From the NCBI RefSeq assembly GCF_009728735.1, contig NZ_CP024636.1, forward strand, positions 3,705,120-3,769,119: a stretch of 64,000 bases of DNA, in the 5' to 3' direction. Below the pieces are notes generated by a model. The model did not search any database. It had not been told where the DNA came from and was given only the letters and a program-made list of their open reading frames with translations. This document shows positions 47,409-56,224 of the stretch, in pieces (position 1 is the first letter of the stretch; every line of letters begins with the position of its first letter). Origin of the DNA: Pantoea phytobeneficialis (GTDB taxonomy: Bacteria > Pseudomonadota > Gammaproteobacteria > Enterobacterales > Enterobacteriaceae). Made by a program: the position numbers and the translations under genes.

Positions 47409-47667
47409 AATCCCTCCGGCTGATGCGGCCACTTGCGAGAAGCTGATAGGTCTTGCGGCGGTAGTACCAGCTCACCAGGAACATGCCGACGCCCAGCACC
47501 ATGCCGAGCAGGGTCGCCATGTCCTGCAAATTCCACTTACCGAGCCAGCCCAGCACCATGCCGAGCAGGGTCGCCATGTCCTGCAAATTCCACTTACCGA
47601 GCCAGCCCAGCACCGCCGCCACGCAGTAGGTGATAAAGGTGCTGATGCGCTCCAGCGATATATTCAT
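47389..47667 (-). CDS. Y: Holin gpY with an internal 19-residue duplication
   Basis: The holin controls lysis timing. The 92-residue protein contains WLGKWNLQDMATLLGMVLG twice in direct succession, encoded by an exact 57-bp tandem repeat (47491-47547, 47548-47604). Without the extra copy the protein would be 73 residues with two membrane segments (ITYCVAAVLGWLG and MATLLGMVLGVGMFLVSWYY) and a charged tail (RRKTYQLLASGR). The duplication inserts a third hydrophobic stretch and so alters topology. It keeps the frame; function is doubtful. Confidence 0.88.
   Translation of the reverse strand: MNISLERISTFITYCVAAVLGWLGKWNLQDMATLLGMVLGWLGKWNLQDMATLLGMVLGVGMFLVSWYYRRKTYQLLASGRISRRDYESANR
47491..47604. 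repeat. Exact 57-bp tandem duplication within the holin gene
   Basis: Two identical 57-base units, each starting GCCCAGCACCATGCCGAGCA, lie head to tail; the first ten bases recur once more after the second unit (47605). Exact identity means a recent slippage or duplication event, or a sequencing/assembly artefact. Confidence 0.95.
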
Positions 47668-47669
47668 AT

Positions 47670-47876
47670 TCAGTCCCAGAGGTTGACGGTTTCCCCGGTC
47701 GATGATTCCGGCAGGTCGGGCAGTTCGACGGCATAGCCGTGCGGCAGTACCGGCCCGGCATCCGCCAGACCGTTATTGGCCGCATAAACCAGCTCCGTCA
47801 CCTGCTCAGTGCGCCCGTAATAGCGGTTACAGATTTCATCAACCGTGTCGCCCTGAAGTGCGTACACCTTCATCAC
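47670..47876 (-). CDS. X: Tail protein gpX
   Basis: gpX is a small essential P2 tail protein with a LysM-like fold. The 68-residue protein MMKVYALQGDTVDEICNRYYGR ... YAVELPDLPESS has the expected length and start. It overlaps L by four bases (ATGATGA context). Confidence 0.93.
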   Translation of the reverse strand: MMKVYALQGDTVDEICNRYYGRTEQVTELVYAANNGLADAGPVLPHGYAVELPDLPESSTGETVNLWD

Positions 47877-48340
47877 AGCAGGTCCACAATGCAGCCCGGA
47901 CGCGAGGCGATGCGGCTGATACTGAATCGTGCATCCCGCCAGTATTCGTCGGCTGCTGCCTCAATCTCACCGGCCTTTTTCGTGCCGGTGGCGTCATAGC
48001 CGCGATAGCGTTCGGCAATGGTGGCGGCGGTCAGTGAACTGACGGCAGCAACGTAATGCGTCACCTTTTCGCTGATACCGTCCAGGGTTTCGGCCGGAAC
48101 GTCGACAAGCGTCTTAAAGCCCGCTGCCATCTGGTCGGCGCGCCAGTCGTACAGCTCGGCGTTTACTTCTGAAATTGCCGTTTTCACCGCCAGACGCAGA
48201 CGTTCCGCCGTGACCGTGCCCTCGTAGCGCAGCGCGTCGCGCAGCTGCTTCAGGTCAATGTCAGGCCAGAAAAACGTATTCTTTACCGGCGGCTCGGCAC
48301 TCTCTGCCGGTCGCGGTGCAGGGATCACTAAGGTGGTCAT
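47873..48340 (-). CDS. L: Head completion/stabilisation protein gpL
   Basis: gpL completes filled heads so that tails can join. The 155-residue protein has FFWPDIDLKQLRDALRYEGTVTAERLRLAVKTAISEVNAEL and ends RFSISRIASRPGCIVDLL, close to P2 gpL. It lies in the conserved M-L-X order. Confidence 0.94.
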   Translation of the reverse strand: MTTLVIPAPRPAESAEPPVKNTFFWPDIDLKQLRDALRYEGTVTAERLRLAVKTAISEVNAELYDWRADQMAAGFKTLVDVPAETLDGISEKVTHYVAAVSSLTAATIAERYRGYDATGTKKAGEIEAAADEYWRDARFSISRIASRPGCIVDLL

Positions 48341-48431
48341 AAATGGCCTCTGAATAAGTGGGCGGTGGAGGACAGCGCAGGAGCCTGAAAGGCCCGTTGC
48401 TGTCCTGCCGCCCGGCGCGGGGCGCGTCCGG

Positions 48432-49100
48432 TCAGCGGCTGGCCTGTGCCTGCTTTTTCATGGCAGTCGCCAGCCGCTCAATGTCTTTTTTCACGCCGCA
48501 ACCCTCATGCAGTTGCAGCGCACGTTTAAGGTGGATCATCGCCTCATGAGTCCCGCCCGCGTCGCGATACACATACCCGGCGATTTTGTGCAGCTTGGCG
48601 CGCACCTGATCGGGCATGTCTTCGGCCTCGGTCAGCCGGATGGTTTCCAGCAGCGGTGCCATATCCACCGTCTCTTTTGCCGTCCAGGCGCGTGTCGCGG
48701 CGCTGGCCACTTCTTCGGCCAGCAGATAGGGCAGGCTGTCGCGTTTGAATCCGTCGGGCGATACCAGACCGTGTTGCAGGGCATAACGGGCAATCTCCAG
48801 CGCGCCGGTTATGTCGCCTGTGTCCAGTCGCCAGATCATGACGGTCATCACGACGGCATCCTGCGCACCGCGTCCGCTGTTCATCACGCCTGCAATCCAC
48901 GGCAGGTAGTCAGGCAGTAACCGGCGTTTCAGTTCTGCCTTGCGCTCTGTTGAGTGGATTTTTTTCAGGCGACGCTTGTCCTCGTTGAGTTTCACGAGCA
49001 TCTGCTCATAGCCGGTGGCGTGGCGCAGCGGGTTTGCCTCCCGCTGCTGTACGGTTTCGGCCTGGACGCGCATCCGGTGACGGCGGGCGGGACTCAGCAT
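48432..49100 (-). CDS. M: Terminase small subunit (endonuclease) gpM
   Basis: gpM provides the cos-cutting endonuclease subunit and works with ATPase gpP. The 222-residue protein begins MLSPARRHRMRVQAETVQQREANPLRHATGYEQMLVKLNED and has LLPDYLPWIAGVMNSGRGAQDAVVMTVMIWRLDTGD, both highly typical. It follows N by three bases. Confidence 0.95.
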   Translation of the reverse strand: MLSPARRHRMRVQAETVQQREANPLRHATGYEQMLVKLNEDKRRLKKIHSTERKAELKRRLLPDYLPWIAGVMNSGRGAQDAVVMTVMIWRLDTGDITGALEIARYALQHGLVSPDGFKRDSLPYLLAEEVASAATRAWTAKETVDMAPLLETIRLTEAEDMPDQVRAKLHKIAGYVYRDAGGTHEAMIHLKRALQLHEGCGVKKDIERLATAMKKQAQASR

Positions 49101-49103
49101 CCG

Positions 49104-50153
49104 TTACTCTCCTGCTGCGCTGAAGTCGCCCAGCTCGATGTTTTCCACCAGGCAACCGGCCGCATAATCCTCGATCACGTAGTCCTCGTTGATGGACTCG
49201 TAATTCTCGATGCGGTCGCGTTTCGCCACTTCATCAATCAGGCGGCGGTGCGTGCCTTCCTGCCAGTAGATGGAGAGGTTATCCAGACGGGTGATCAGCA
49301 GGGCGCTGGCCGGGAAGTACGGCACACGCACGGCGGGCAGGTTGCCGATGCGTTTCTGACTGATGATCATGTCAGCCGCCAGCTGTTCGGTGTTGGCCTG
49401 GCTCTGGTTAACCAGCGGGAAATACTTGTCAGCCAGCAACTGACGGCCGCAGATAACAACCAACTCCGGGTCTTCCTGATACCAGGGTTCGATCAGGTCG
49501 TTGGTCGCATCCATCACCAGTGCGTCGAGGTTGGCGTAATCACCCCCTTTACCCACGCGGATTTTTGCGGTTGTGGTGCCATCGCCAGCGGTGATTTTGT
49601 CCATCACACGGTCAGGGGCGTTTTCGCGGTACTTCTGCAACCAGCCTTTCGCCACGTCCTGCAACATCGGGTTGGCCGCACGATTGGAGGTTTTGGCGCG
49701 GCTGGTGCCGTTAAAGCCGATCATGATGCGGTCAAGCGCCTGGCGTTTCACAATGGCATCGCGCAGACGGGCCTGAAAATCTTCATAGCGCGCCCACAGG
49801 TCGAGCTGGTTATAGCGGATATGAAAGTCAAAATTGACCTGCACACACTCATAACCTTCAGCATCAAGCGCGGAGAAATCAGCGGTTTCACGCTCATCGC
49901 CGCCCGCCGTGTCGGCGGTGCTGGCAATTGAGCCGGATACGCCGATGCCGATTTTTTCGCCCTTCATCTCTGCCACCGGCACGATGTTGATGTGGGTCAG
50001 AAACTCGGATGACTCCTGCACGCGGTTCATCAGGGTCTGCGACACCGACGGCTCTACGGTAAATTTCTTGTTCATGTCGCCGGTTTCGACGCCGTTCAGC
50101 TCGGCCAGACGGGACATGTAAGCGTTAAATTTAAAGCGGGTATTCTGGCGCAT
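49104..50153 (-). CDS. N: Major capsid protein gpN
   Basis: gpN forms the T=7 capsid (HK97 fold) and is trimmed by gpO. The 349-residue protein begins MRQNTRFKFNAYMSRLAELNGV, the gpN start, and contains FNGTSRAKTSNRAANPMLQDVAKGWLQ and DEVAKRDRIENYESINEDYVIEDY near the end. Length is close to P2 gpN (357). It overlaps nothing and follows O by 47 bases. Confidence 0.95.
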   Translation of the reverse strand: MRQNTRFKFNAYMSRLAELNGVETGDMNKKFTVEPSVSQTLMNRVQESSEFLTHINIVPVAEMKGEKIGIGVSGSIASTADTAGGDERETADFSALDAEGYECVQVNFDFHIRYNQLDLWARYEDFQARLRDAIVKRQALDRIMIGFNGTSRAKTSNRAANPMLQDVAKGWLQKYRENAPDRVMDKITAGDGTTTAKIRVGKGGDYANLDALVMDATNDLIEPWYQEDPELVVICGRQLLADKYFPLVNQSQANTEQLAADMIISQKRIGNLPAVRVPYFPASALLITRLDNLSIYWQEGTHRRLIDEVAKRDRIENYESINEDYVIEDYAAGCLVENIELGDFSAAGE

Positions 50154-50200
50154 TGGCGCTCCTGTTCATCAGTGTTCGGGGTGTTCTCAGGCCGGGCTTA

Positions 50201-51046
50201 TCAGCAGTCGGTCTGCGCGCTGCTCTTACCATCGCCACCGGTGGAAGGCGGGCGGCGGCTAAAGCTGCCGTCGGTTTTCGCGAGCGTGCTCTGTAATGCG
50301 CTCATGGCTTCGCGGTCTTCACCGGTCTGCTTCTCCAGCGCCTCAAGGCGGTCAGAAAAGGTTTTTTCCAGCGCTGACAGCTGTTTCGCGTGCGCATCGC
50401 TGTTCAACTGGACCTGTTCGGCCACGGCGGTGATCGCGCCATCCACTGCGCTGGTGCGTTCGTCATCGGTTTTCTTTTTCGAGGAAAACAGCTCTTTCAC
50501 ACGGTCCAGAATGGACGGACCGGGGTCGGCTTCTTCGTAGAATTCGATCAGGGTTTCCTCGGTGGCGCTGAAGAGGTTGTCTTTGTCCTGCTTGCGGGAC
50601 GCCAGTGGGTTAGCTTTGGCGCTGGCGCTGAAACTCAGGATTTCGGTGCCGAGGCTGGCCGGGTCATCGGTGACGGCAACACCAATCAGATAGGCTTCAT
50701 TCGTGTCCGCGAATTTGGTGTTGATTTCCACGGAGGTATAAATCTTCTGGCGGGCTTTGGTCAGCTCGACGAGGTCCGGCGTCGGGTCAATCTCACCGTA
50801 CAGCGCCAGCTTGCCTTTCAGCGGACCATCGGTGATTTCCTCAGCGGTAAGGGCGGTGACGTCGCCGTAACGGCGGAACGGGCTGTCAGGGGTGTAACCC
50901 TTGATGTGTTCCATATTGACGCGTGCGCCGTACATCGCCGGGTTGTAGTTCTTCGCCATCTGCGAAATCCACTCGCGGGAAATCACGCGGCCGTCGGTGG
51001 TTGCGCCTTCCGTTGCGATGCGAAAACGCTTTGCTTTAGTTGCCAT
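50201..51046 (-). CDS. O: Capsid scaffold and serine protease gpO
   Basis: gpO is the internal scaffold and a serine protease that matures the capsid. The 281-residue protein has candidates for the catalytic triad at D18 (ATTDGRVI), H47 (NMEHIKGY) and S105 (KIYTSVEIN), close to the P2 positions. A long charged helical C-terminal scaffolding segment (about 185-260) and a basic end follow. It is divergent from P, so paired late promoters are expected in 51047-51191. Confidence 0.94.
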   Translation of the reverse strand: MATKAKRFRIATEGATTDGRVISREWISQMAKNYNPAMYGARVNMEHIKGYTPDSPFRRYGDVTALTAEEITDGPLKGKLALYGEIDPTPDLVELTKARQKIYTSVEINTKFADTNEAYLIGVAVTDDPASLGTEILSFSASAKANPLASRKQDKDNLFSATEETLIEFYEEADPGPSILDRVKELFSSKKKTDDERTSAVDGAITAVAEQVQLNSDAHAKQLSALEKTFSDRLEALEKQTGEDREAMSALQSTLAKTDGSFSRRPPSTGGDGKSSAQTDC

Positions 51047-51191
51047 TTATCAGGCTCCGGTCGGTTGATAAGTTCGGTTCGGGGCCAGTTTCCCCGTCAG
51101 CACCGCATCCCTCAACGAATGCCCGCCCGCTCACCGACCAGCAGACAGTGAGGGCAGGCGCGCCCATTTTGCCGCCGGTAGCCTTAGCGGC

Positions 51192-52955
51192 ATGAACATG
51201 ACACCCGGCACCACCATCAGCGATCCGCGCCGTCAGGCCGCACTGCTTTACTGGCAGGGGTATTCCGTGCGCCAGATAGCGGAGACGCTCGGACAGAAAA
51301 CACCAACCGTGCAGAGCTGGAAACTCCGCGACGCCTGGGAAGATGTTGCGCCCATCAGCCGCGTGGAATTCAGTCTTGAGGCGCGGCTGACTCAGCTCAT
51401 CCTCAAAGACGTGAAGGAAGGAAGGGATTACAAAGAGATAGACCTGCTCGGGCGACAGATTGAACGGCTGGCCCGCGTTGAACGTTACCGGGGCAGCGGT
51501 AACGAGGCGGATCTTAATCCGAACGTGCGCAACCGCAACCGGGGCGAACGTCAGCCGGTTATCAAGAATATTTTCAGCGACGAGCAGACCGACAAACTGA
51601 CCGGCCTGTTTATAGATGGCTGCTTTGAGTACCAGCTCAACTGGCATAAAGCCGGGCTGGCGCACCGTATCCGCAACATCCTCAAATCCCGCCAGATTGG
51701 TGCAACGTTCTACTTTGCCCGCGAGGCATTGCTTGATGCGCTGACTACCGGTCGCAACCAGATTTTCCTGTCAGCCAGCAAGGCGCAGGCGCACGTCTTC
51801 AAAAACTACATCATCGATTTTGCCCGCTCGGTGGATGTGGACCTGAAAGGCGATCCGATTGTGCTGCCGAACAGTGCCCGCCTGATTTTTCTCGGCACCA
51901 ACGTGCGCACCGCACAGAGCTACACCGGCAATCTGTACCTGGATGAATATTTCTGGATACCGAAATTCCAGGAACTGCGCAAAGTTGCCAGCGGCATGTC
52001 GCTGCACAAGAAATGGCGCACGACGTATTTCTCCACTCCGTCGAGCCTGTCGCACAGCGCGTACCCGTTCTGGTCCGGGGAGCTGTTCAATAAGGGACGC
52101 CGCAACAAAGATGACCGCATTGAAATTGACCTGTCACATTCGCACCTGGCGAAAGGCGCGCTGTGCGGTGACGGCCAGTGGCGGCAGATTGTCACGGTTG
52201 AGGATGCACTGACGGGCGGCTGCAACCTGTTCGACATCGACCAGCTGCAACTCGAATACAGCCCGGCTGAGTATCAGAACCTGCTGATGTGTGAATTTGT
52301 CGACGACGAGGCCAGCGTGTTTCCGTTCGCCGAGTTGCAGGGCTGCATGGTGGACAGCCTGGAGGAGTGGACCGACTTTAACCCGTATGCGCTGCGCCCG
52401 TTCGACTACCGCCCGGTGTGGATTGGGTACGATCCCTCGCACACCGGCGACAGCGCAGGCTGTGCCGTTATCGCGCCACCGCTGGTTGCCGGTGGCAAAT
52501 TCCGCGTGCTGGAGCGCCACCAGTGGCGCGGCATGGACTTTGCCGCGCAGGCGCAGTCGATTAAGGAGCTGACGGAAAAATACACCGTTGAATACATCGG
52601 CATTGATGCGACCGGCATCGGCCAGGGTGTGTTTCAGCTGGTCCGCCAGTTCTACCCGGCCGCAAGGGAAATCCGTTACACCCCCGAGGTGAAAACCGCA
52701 ATGGTGCTGAAGGCGAAAGACACCATCAGCAACGGGCGACTGGAATACGACGCGGGACAGACCGACATCACCCAATCCTTTATGGCTATCCGCAAAACCA
52801 TGACCGCCAGCGGCAACCGTTCTACCTACGAGGCCAGCCGCAGCGAAGACGCCAGCCACGCCGACGTCGCCTGGGCCATCATGCACGCACTGCTAAACGA
52901 ACCGCTTACCGCAGCCAGCGGCGGCGTAAATCCTTCTTTCATGGAATTTTACTGA
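51192..52955 (+). CDS. P: Terminase large subunit (ATPase) gpP
   Basis: gpP is the packaging motor ATPase. The 587-residue protein has an N-terminal HTH (ALLYWQGYSVRQIAETLGQ), a Walker A-like region LKSRQIGATFYFAREALLD, Walker B NLYLDEYFWI, and a C-terminal nuclease-type fold starting VWIGYDPSHTGDSAGCAVI. The start could be 51192 or 51198. Its stop overlaps the Q start (TGATG), so P and Q are coupled, both read away from O as in P2. Confidence 0.95.
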   Translation: MNMTPGTTISDPRRQAALLYWQGYSVRQIAETLGQKTPTVQSWKLRDAWEDVAPISRVEFSLEARLTQLILKDVKEGRDYKEIDLLGRQIERLARVERYRGSGNEADLNPNVRNRNRGERQPVIKNIFSDEQTDKLTGLFIDGCFEYQLNWHKAGLAHRIRNILKSRQIGATFYFAREALLDALTTGRNQIFLSASKAQAHVFKNYIIDFARSVDVDLKGDPIVLPNSARLIFLGTNVRTAQSYTGNLYLDEYFWIPKFQELRKVASGMSLHKKWRTTYFSTPSSLSHSAYPFWSGELFNKGRRNKDDRIEIDLSHSHLAKGALCGDGQWRQIVTVEDALTGGCNLFDIDQLQLEYSPAEYQNLLMCEFVDDEASVFPFAELQGCMVDSLEEWTDFNPYALRPFDYRPVWIGYDPSHTGDSAGCAVIAPPLVAGGKFRVLERHQWRGMDFAAQAQSIKELTEKYTVEYIGIDATGIGQGVFQLVRQFYPAAREIRYTPEVKTAMVLKAKDTISNGRLEYDAGQTDITQSFMAIRKTMTASGNRSTYEASRSEDASHADVAWAIMHALLNEPLTAASGGVNPSFMEFY

Positions 52956-53977
52956 TGAGCAAACGCAAAGGCCGCAAGGCATTTACCGCACCCGCCCACG
53001 CCGCACCGGTTGCATCGCAGCCGGTTGAGGCGTTCACCTTTGGCGATCCCACGCCGGTGATGGATAAGCGCGACATTCTGGATTATGCCGAATGCATCCA
53101 TAACGGCCGCTGGTATGAGCCGCCGGTCAGCTTTCACGGGCTGGCGAAAAGCCTGCGCTCGGCGGTGCATCACAGCTCACCGCTGTATGTGAAGCGCAAC
53201 ATTCTTGCCTCAACTTTTATCCCGCATCCGCTGTTGAGTCAGCAGGAATTCAGCAAGTTTGCGCTTGATTATCTGGTGTTTGGTAATGCCTTTGCCGAAC
53301 TGCGCCGCAACGCGCTCGGCCAGCCACTGCGACTGGAAACCTCTCCGGCCAAATATACGCGACGCGGGGTTGAAGATGGAGTCTACTGGTTTATTAACGA
53401 ATGGAAGGACGCACACCAGTTTGAAGCCGGGCAGGTGTTTCACCTTATCGAGCCGGATATCAATCAGGAGCTGTACGGCCTGCCGGAATATCTCAGCGCG
53501 CTTAACTCCGCCTGGCTGAATGAGTCGGCCACGCTCTTCCGCCGCAAGTATTACCAGAACGGCGCGCACGCCGGTTACATCCTGTACATGACCGACGCGG
53601 CGCAGAGCAGCAGCGATATCGACCGTATGCGTCAGGCGATGCGTGATACAAAAGGCTTAGGCAATTTTCGGAATCTGTTTATGTATGCGCCTAACGGCAA
53701 GCCGGATGGAATCAAAATTTTGCCGCTGAGTGAGGTGGCAACACGGGATGATTTTTTCAATATCAAGAAAGCGAGTCGAGATGATTTGTTGAGTGCGCAT
53801 CGTGTGCCGCCGCAGATGATGGGTATCATCCCGGATAATTCGGGTGGGTTTGGTGATGCGGTTAAGGCGGCGCAGGTGTTTGTTAGGAATGAGCTTACTC
53901 CTTTGCAAGAAAGGTTTAAGGAAATTAATTACAAGCTGAACTTGGAAGCTATAAAGTTCAAAGAGTATACATTCTGA
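52955..53977 (+). CDS. Q: Portal protein gpQ
   Basis: gpQ forms the dodecameric portal at the DNA entry vertex. The 340-residue protein has VEAFTFGDPTPVMDKRDILDYAEC, NGRWYEPPVSFHGLAKSLRSAVHHSSPLYVKRN and RVPPQMMGIIPDNSGGFGDAVKAAQVF, all typical of P2 portals. The last 100 codons are visibly less GC-rich than the rest, grading into the AT-rich cargo beyond the stop. Confidence 0.95.
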   Translation: MSKRKGRKAFTAPAHAAPVASQPVEAFTFGDPTPVMDKRDILDYAECIHNGRWYEPPVSFHGLAKSLRSAVHHSSPLYVKRNILASTFIPHPLLSQQEFSKFALDYLVFGNAFAELRRNALGQPLRLETSPAKYTRRGVEDGVYWFINEWKDAHQFEAGQVFHLIEPDINQELYGLPEYLSALNSAWLNESATLFRRKYYQNGAHAGYILYMTDAAQSSSDIDRMRQAMRDTKGLGNFRNLFMYAPNGKPDGIKILPLSEVATRDDFFNIKKASRDDLLSAHRVPPQMMGIIPDNSGGFGDAVKAAQVFVRNELTPLQERFKEINYKLNLEAIKFKEYTF

Positions 53978-53978
53978 C

Positions 53979-54013
53979 AGATAACCTAAAGCATTTATTG
54001 CTTTAGGTTATCT
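53979..54013. terminator. Perfect 15-bp hairpin between portal gene and kinase operon
   Basis: AGATAACCTAAAGCA-TTTAT-TGCTTTAGGTTATCT is an uninterrupted 15-bp stem with a 5-base loop just after the Q stop and before the convergent kinase stop. No T-run follows on either strand, so it is a transcription barrier or mRNA-stabilising hairpin rather than a classic terminator. Confidence 0.7.
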
Positions 54014-54022
54014 GAATACTCA

Positions 54023-55132
54023 TTAGCTTTTTAATATCAGGATGGTTGCGCATCTTCCGCGAGGATGTCCTGGGAAAGTATTGAAACAAACTTCCTCACC
54101 AATATCGAATGATGACTTTCCATATACCTCCGAAGAATGATAGAACCATTCTTCATTTGTTTTTACATCTCTTATGAAACCAGTGGATTCAAATGGCACG
54201 CCATATGATAATATGACGCCATTGCTTCTGGTGTCATTGGAATAGCATATTTCATTGAAGCTGGTTAAAATATTGTCTGCGGTTGGCCGTGCTTTGGGAT
54301 CAGCTCTCAAACACTCTTTTATTAAATTCCATATTTCATCCTCAAGAGCTTCAACTGATTTATGTTTTCCAAAGGTTGCCGGTTTAGTTAATGTAAATGC
54401 ACCATCCTGATATCTCGCTACATCTCTGATAGCTCGACGGCCAGTACCAAACGGTGGGGTTCCACTCACCAAGTGATATGCAATGCAGCCTAGGGCCCAG
54501 ATGTCCATAGGTTTGCCAGCATTTTTCCAATCATCCCAACATTCTGGAGCCATATATGGGACAGCGCCAAGCAATGTTTGAGATGTTGTCAGGGTGTTAT
54601 TATCTTTTTCAAAAAGCTCTATCTCTTTTGCGATCTCATTTTCTGCAAGTTTAGAGATCCCAAAATCAGTAAGTTTGACTTTGGATAGATTAAAGTCATT
54701 TGATACCATTATGTTACTGGGTTTTAAGTCTCGGTGACATATACCATTGCTATGCGCTTCAACGAGCGATTTAGTAAGGTTCTTAATTACATGCGAAGCA
54801 AGGTGTGGGTCAAGGTAATAAAAGTGTTGTTCTAATTTTTTTCCTAAATCCATTCCGTCTATGAACTCTTCAATCATAAATGTCAAATGATCATCTTCAT
54901 AGTAATCCAGTGTTGAGGCAACATTAGAATGATGAATCTTAGCTCCCATTTCTGCTCCGCGTCTGAATCGACGGTCGCTTATACCTTGTTTTGGTGTTTT
55001 TAAAACAACGAATCTATCTAGAACTTTATCATGACAGTAATAAACCTCCTGCATCCCACCAGCGGCGATGTATTCGATTATGACATATCTGTCAATTAAA
55101 ACTGCACCATTATTAAATTTTGTGCTTATCAT
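54023..55132 (-). CDS. Ser/Thr protein kinase with C-terminal cold-shock-like domain
   Basis: The 369-residue protein has a complete eukaryotic-type kinase domain (about 15-295): glycine loop IAAGGMQEVYY, lysine K45 in VVLKTPK, catalytic loop HRDLKPSN (D135), DFGISK (D156), and MAPECWDDW. The last 65 residues (GVILSYG ... TGFIRD ... EEWFYHSSEV ... DIGEEVCFNTFPGHPRGRCATI) follow the cold-shock/OB-fold pattern, with GFI, FYHSS and G-V-F in the right order, so the protein may bind RNA or ssDNA. The start at 55132 overlaps the stop of the upstream kinase (ATGA). It is cytoplasmic with no membrane segment. Likely phage cargo; substrate unknown. Confidence 0.88.
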   Translation of the reverse strand: MISTKFNNGAVLIDRYVIIEYIAAGGMQEVYYCHDKVLDRFVVLKTPKQGISDRRFRRGAEMGAKIHHSNVASTLDYYEDDHLTFMIEEFIDGMDLGKKLEQHFYYLDPHLASHVIKNLTKSLVEAHSNGICHRDLKPSNIMVSNDFNLSKVKLTDFGISKLAENEIAKEIELFEKDNNTLTTSQTLLGAVPYMAPECWDDWKNAGKPMDIWALGCIAYHLVSGTPPFGTGRRAIRDVARYQDGAFTLTKPATFGKHKSVEALEDEIWNLIKECLRADPKARPTADNILTSFNEICYSNDTRSNGVILSYGVPFESTGFIRDVKTNEEWFYHSSEVYGKSSFDIGEEVCFNTFPGHPRGRCATILILKS

Positions 55133-56196
55133 ATAACTAGTTCCGGATGTGATGATAAGAAAGTGACGAACCTGCGGCCAGAACCAAATTCCGGGCGTCC
55201 AAAAGTAATCAGGCAAGCATTAGGGAGGCAGTCCCCAATCTGGGCAGGTGTGTTATTTATATAAACTTCTCCAGAAACGGCGCTAATTATAAAGTCAAAA
55301 CCATCATAATTAACTATTATTTCACCATGACTGAGTTTTATACGAACACCGGTTTTTGAATGAGATAGCTCATAAATACTGCTGTTCTTTTCCACAAACA
55401 AACCTTTGTGTTTATTATATAACAAATGTTTGTAGAATGTTTCTGTTAATCTTTTTGAGCTGGGTCTTAAACTAGGGTTTGAATTTAAACAAGAATCAAT
55501 CGTGTTTATTATTTCATCATTTACTTTGCCCGTGAGTAATCTACCAATTGTAGTGTATGGTTTAGATCTCATAGGTGGTTTTTCAAGTAATGCCGGGCTG
55601 AAGTTACGAGTGGTAGTAACTAAATTCCAAGCACAAATCCCAAAGGCGTAGATGTCCATCTCAGTTGTGATTTTGGCATTGCTAACATATAACTCTGGAG
55701 CAGCGTATATGATTGTCCCTCTATTCGATTTTGTATAATAATCTTCGTTTGTAGATGATAATCCAAAATCATAGAGTTTTAAAACGCCCGTTTCAGAAGA
55801 CTTTATGTTTTCAAGCTTTAGGTCGCGATGCACTATTCCGGAATTATGTAGGTCATACAAAGCATGGCTAATTTGATATAAAATTATCAGGAAGGAATAA
55901 GAGTCGAAAGGTGTTTCATTGTGGTAATTTAAATAATCTCGACCTTTTAGGAACTCTATAATTATACCTTCAAGCAATCCTGATTGTGGGTTTCTAATTA
56001 AGTCGTATATTTCAATCACATGTCGCGATCTGGCTTTAGATAACGCTTGTATTTCATTTATTAATTGATCATTATCCTGAGGATTGCTCATTCTTTTAAA
56101 AAGGACTTCTCTATCCAAGTAGGTATCTTTGACTAACTGAAGATTACCAAAACCACCAGAAAAAGTCTGTCCTTTGATAAGCTCATACCTGTTCAA
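55129..56196 (-). CDS. Ser/Thr protein kinase with beta-rich (FHA-like?) C-terminus
   Basis: The 355-residue protein has all kinase essentials: glycine loop FSGGFGNLQLV, K34 (VLFKRM), E48, catalytic HRDLKLENI (D125), DFGLSS (D143), and YAAPELY. The kinase lobe ends near 260. The remaining 90 residues are predicted strands (IKLSHGEIIVNYDGFDFII; EVYINNTPAQIGDC) and could be a divergent FHA phosphopeptide-binding domain, but the canonical GR and SxxH residues are not clear, so this is tentative. It lies 28 bases after the PP2C gene and is translationally coupled to the second kinase, giving one operon. Confidence 0.88.
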   Translation of the reverse strand: MNRYELIKGQTFSGGFGNLQLVKDTYLDREVLFKRMSNPQDNDQLINEIQALSKARSRHVIEIYDLIRNPQSGLLEGIIIEFLKGRDYLNYHNETPFDSYSFLIILYQISHALYDLHNSGIVHRDLKLENIKSSETGVLKLYDFGLSSTNEDYYTKSNRGTIIYAAPELYVSNAKITTEMDIYAFGICAWNLVTTTRNFSPALLEKPPMRSKPYTTIGRLLTGKVNDEIINTIDSCLNSNPSLRPSSKRLTETFYKHLLYNKHKGLFVEKNSSIYELSHSKTGVRIKLSHGEIIVNYDGFDFIISAVSGEVYINNTPAQIGDCLPNACLITFGRPEFGSGRRFVTFLSSHPELVI

Positions 56197-56224
56197 TTTT
56201 CAATCCTTCTTGGGTGTGATATGT

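Noticed and set aside
47491..47614. CRISPR-like direct repeats
   Set aside because: The repeat is a contiguous coding tandem duplication without spacers; no CRISPR array or cas gene is seen in the window.
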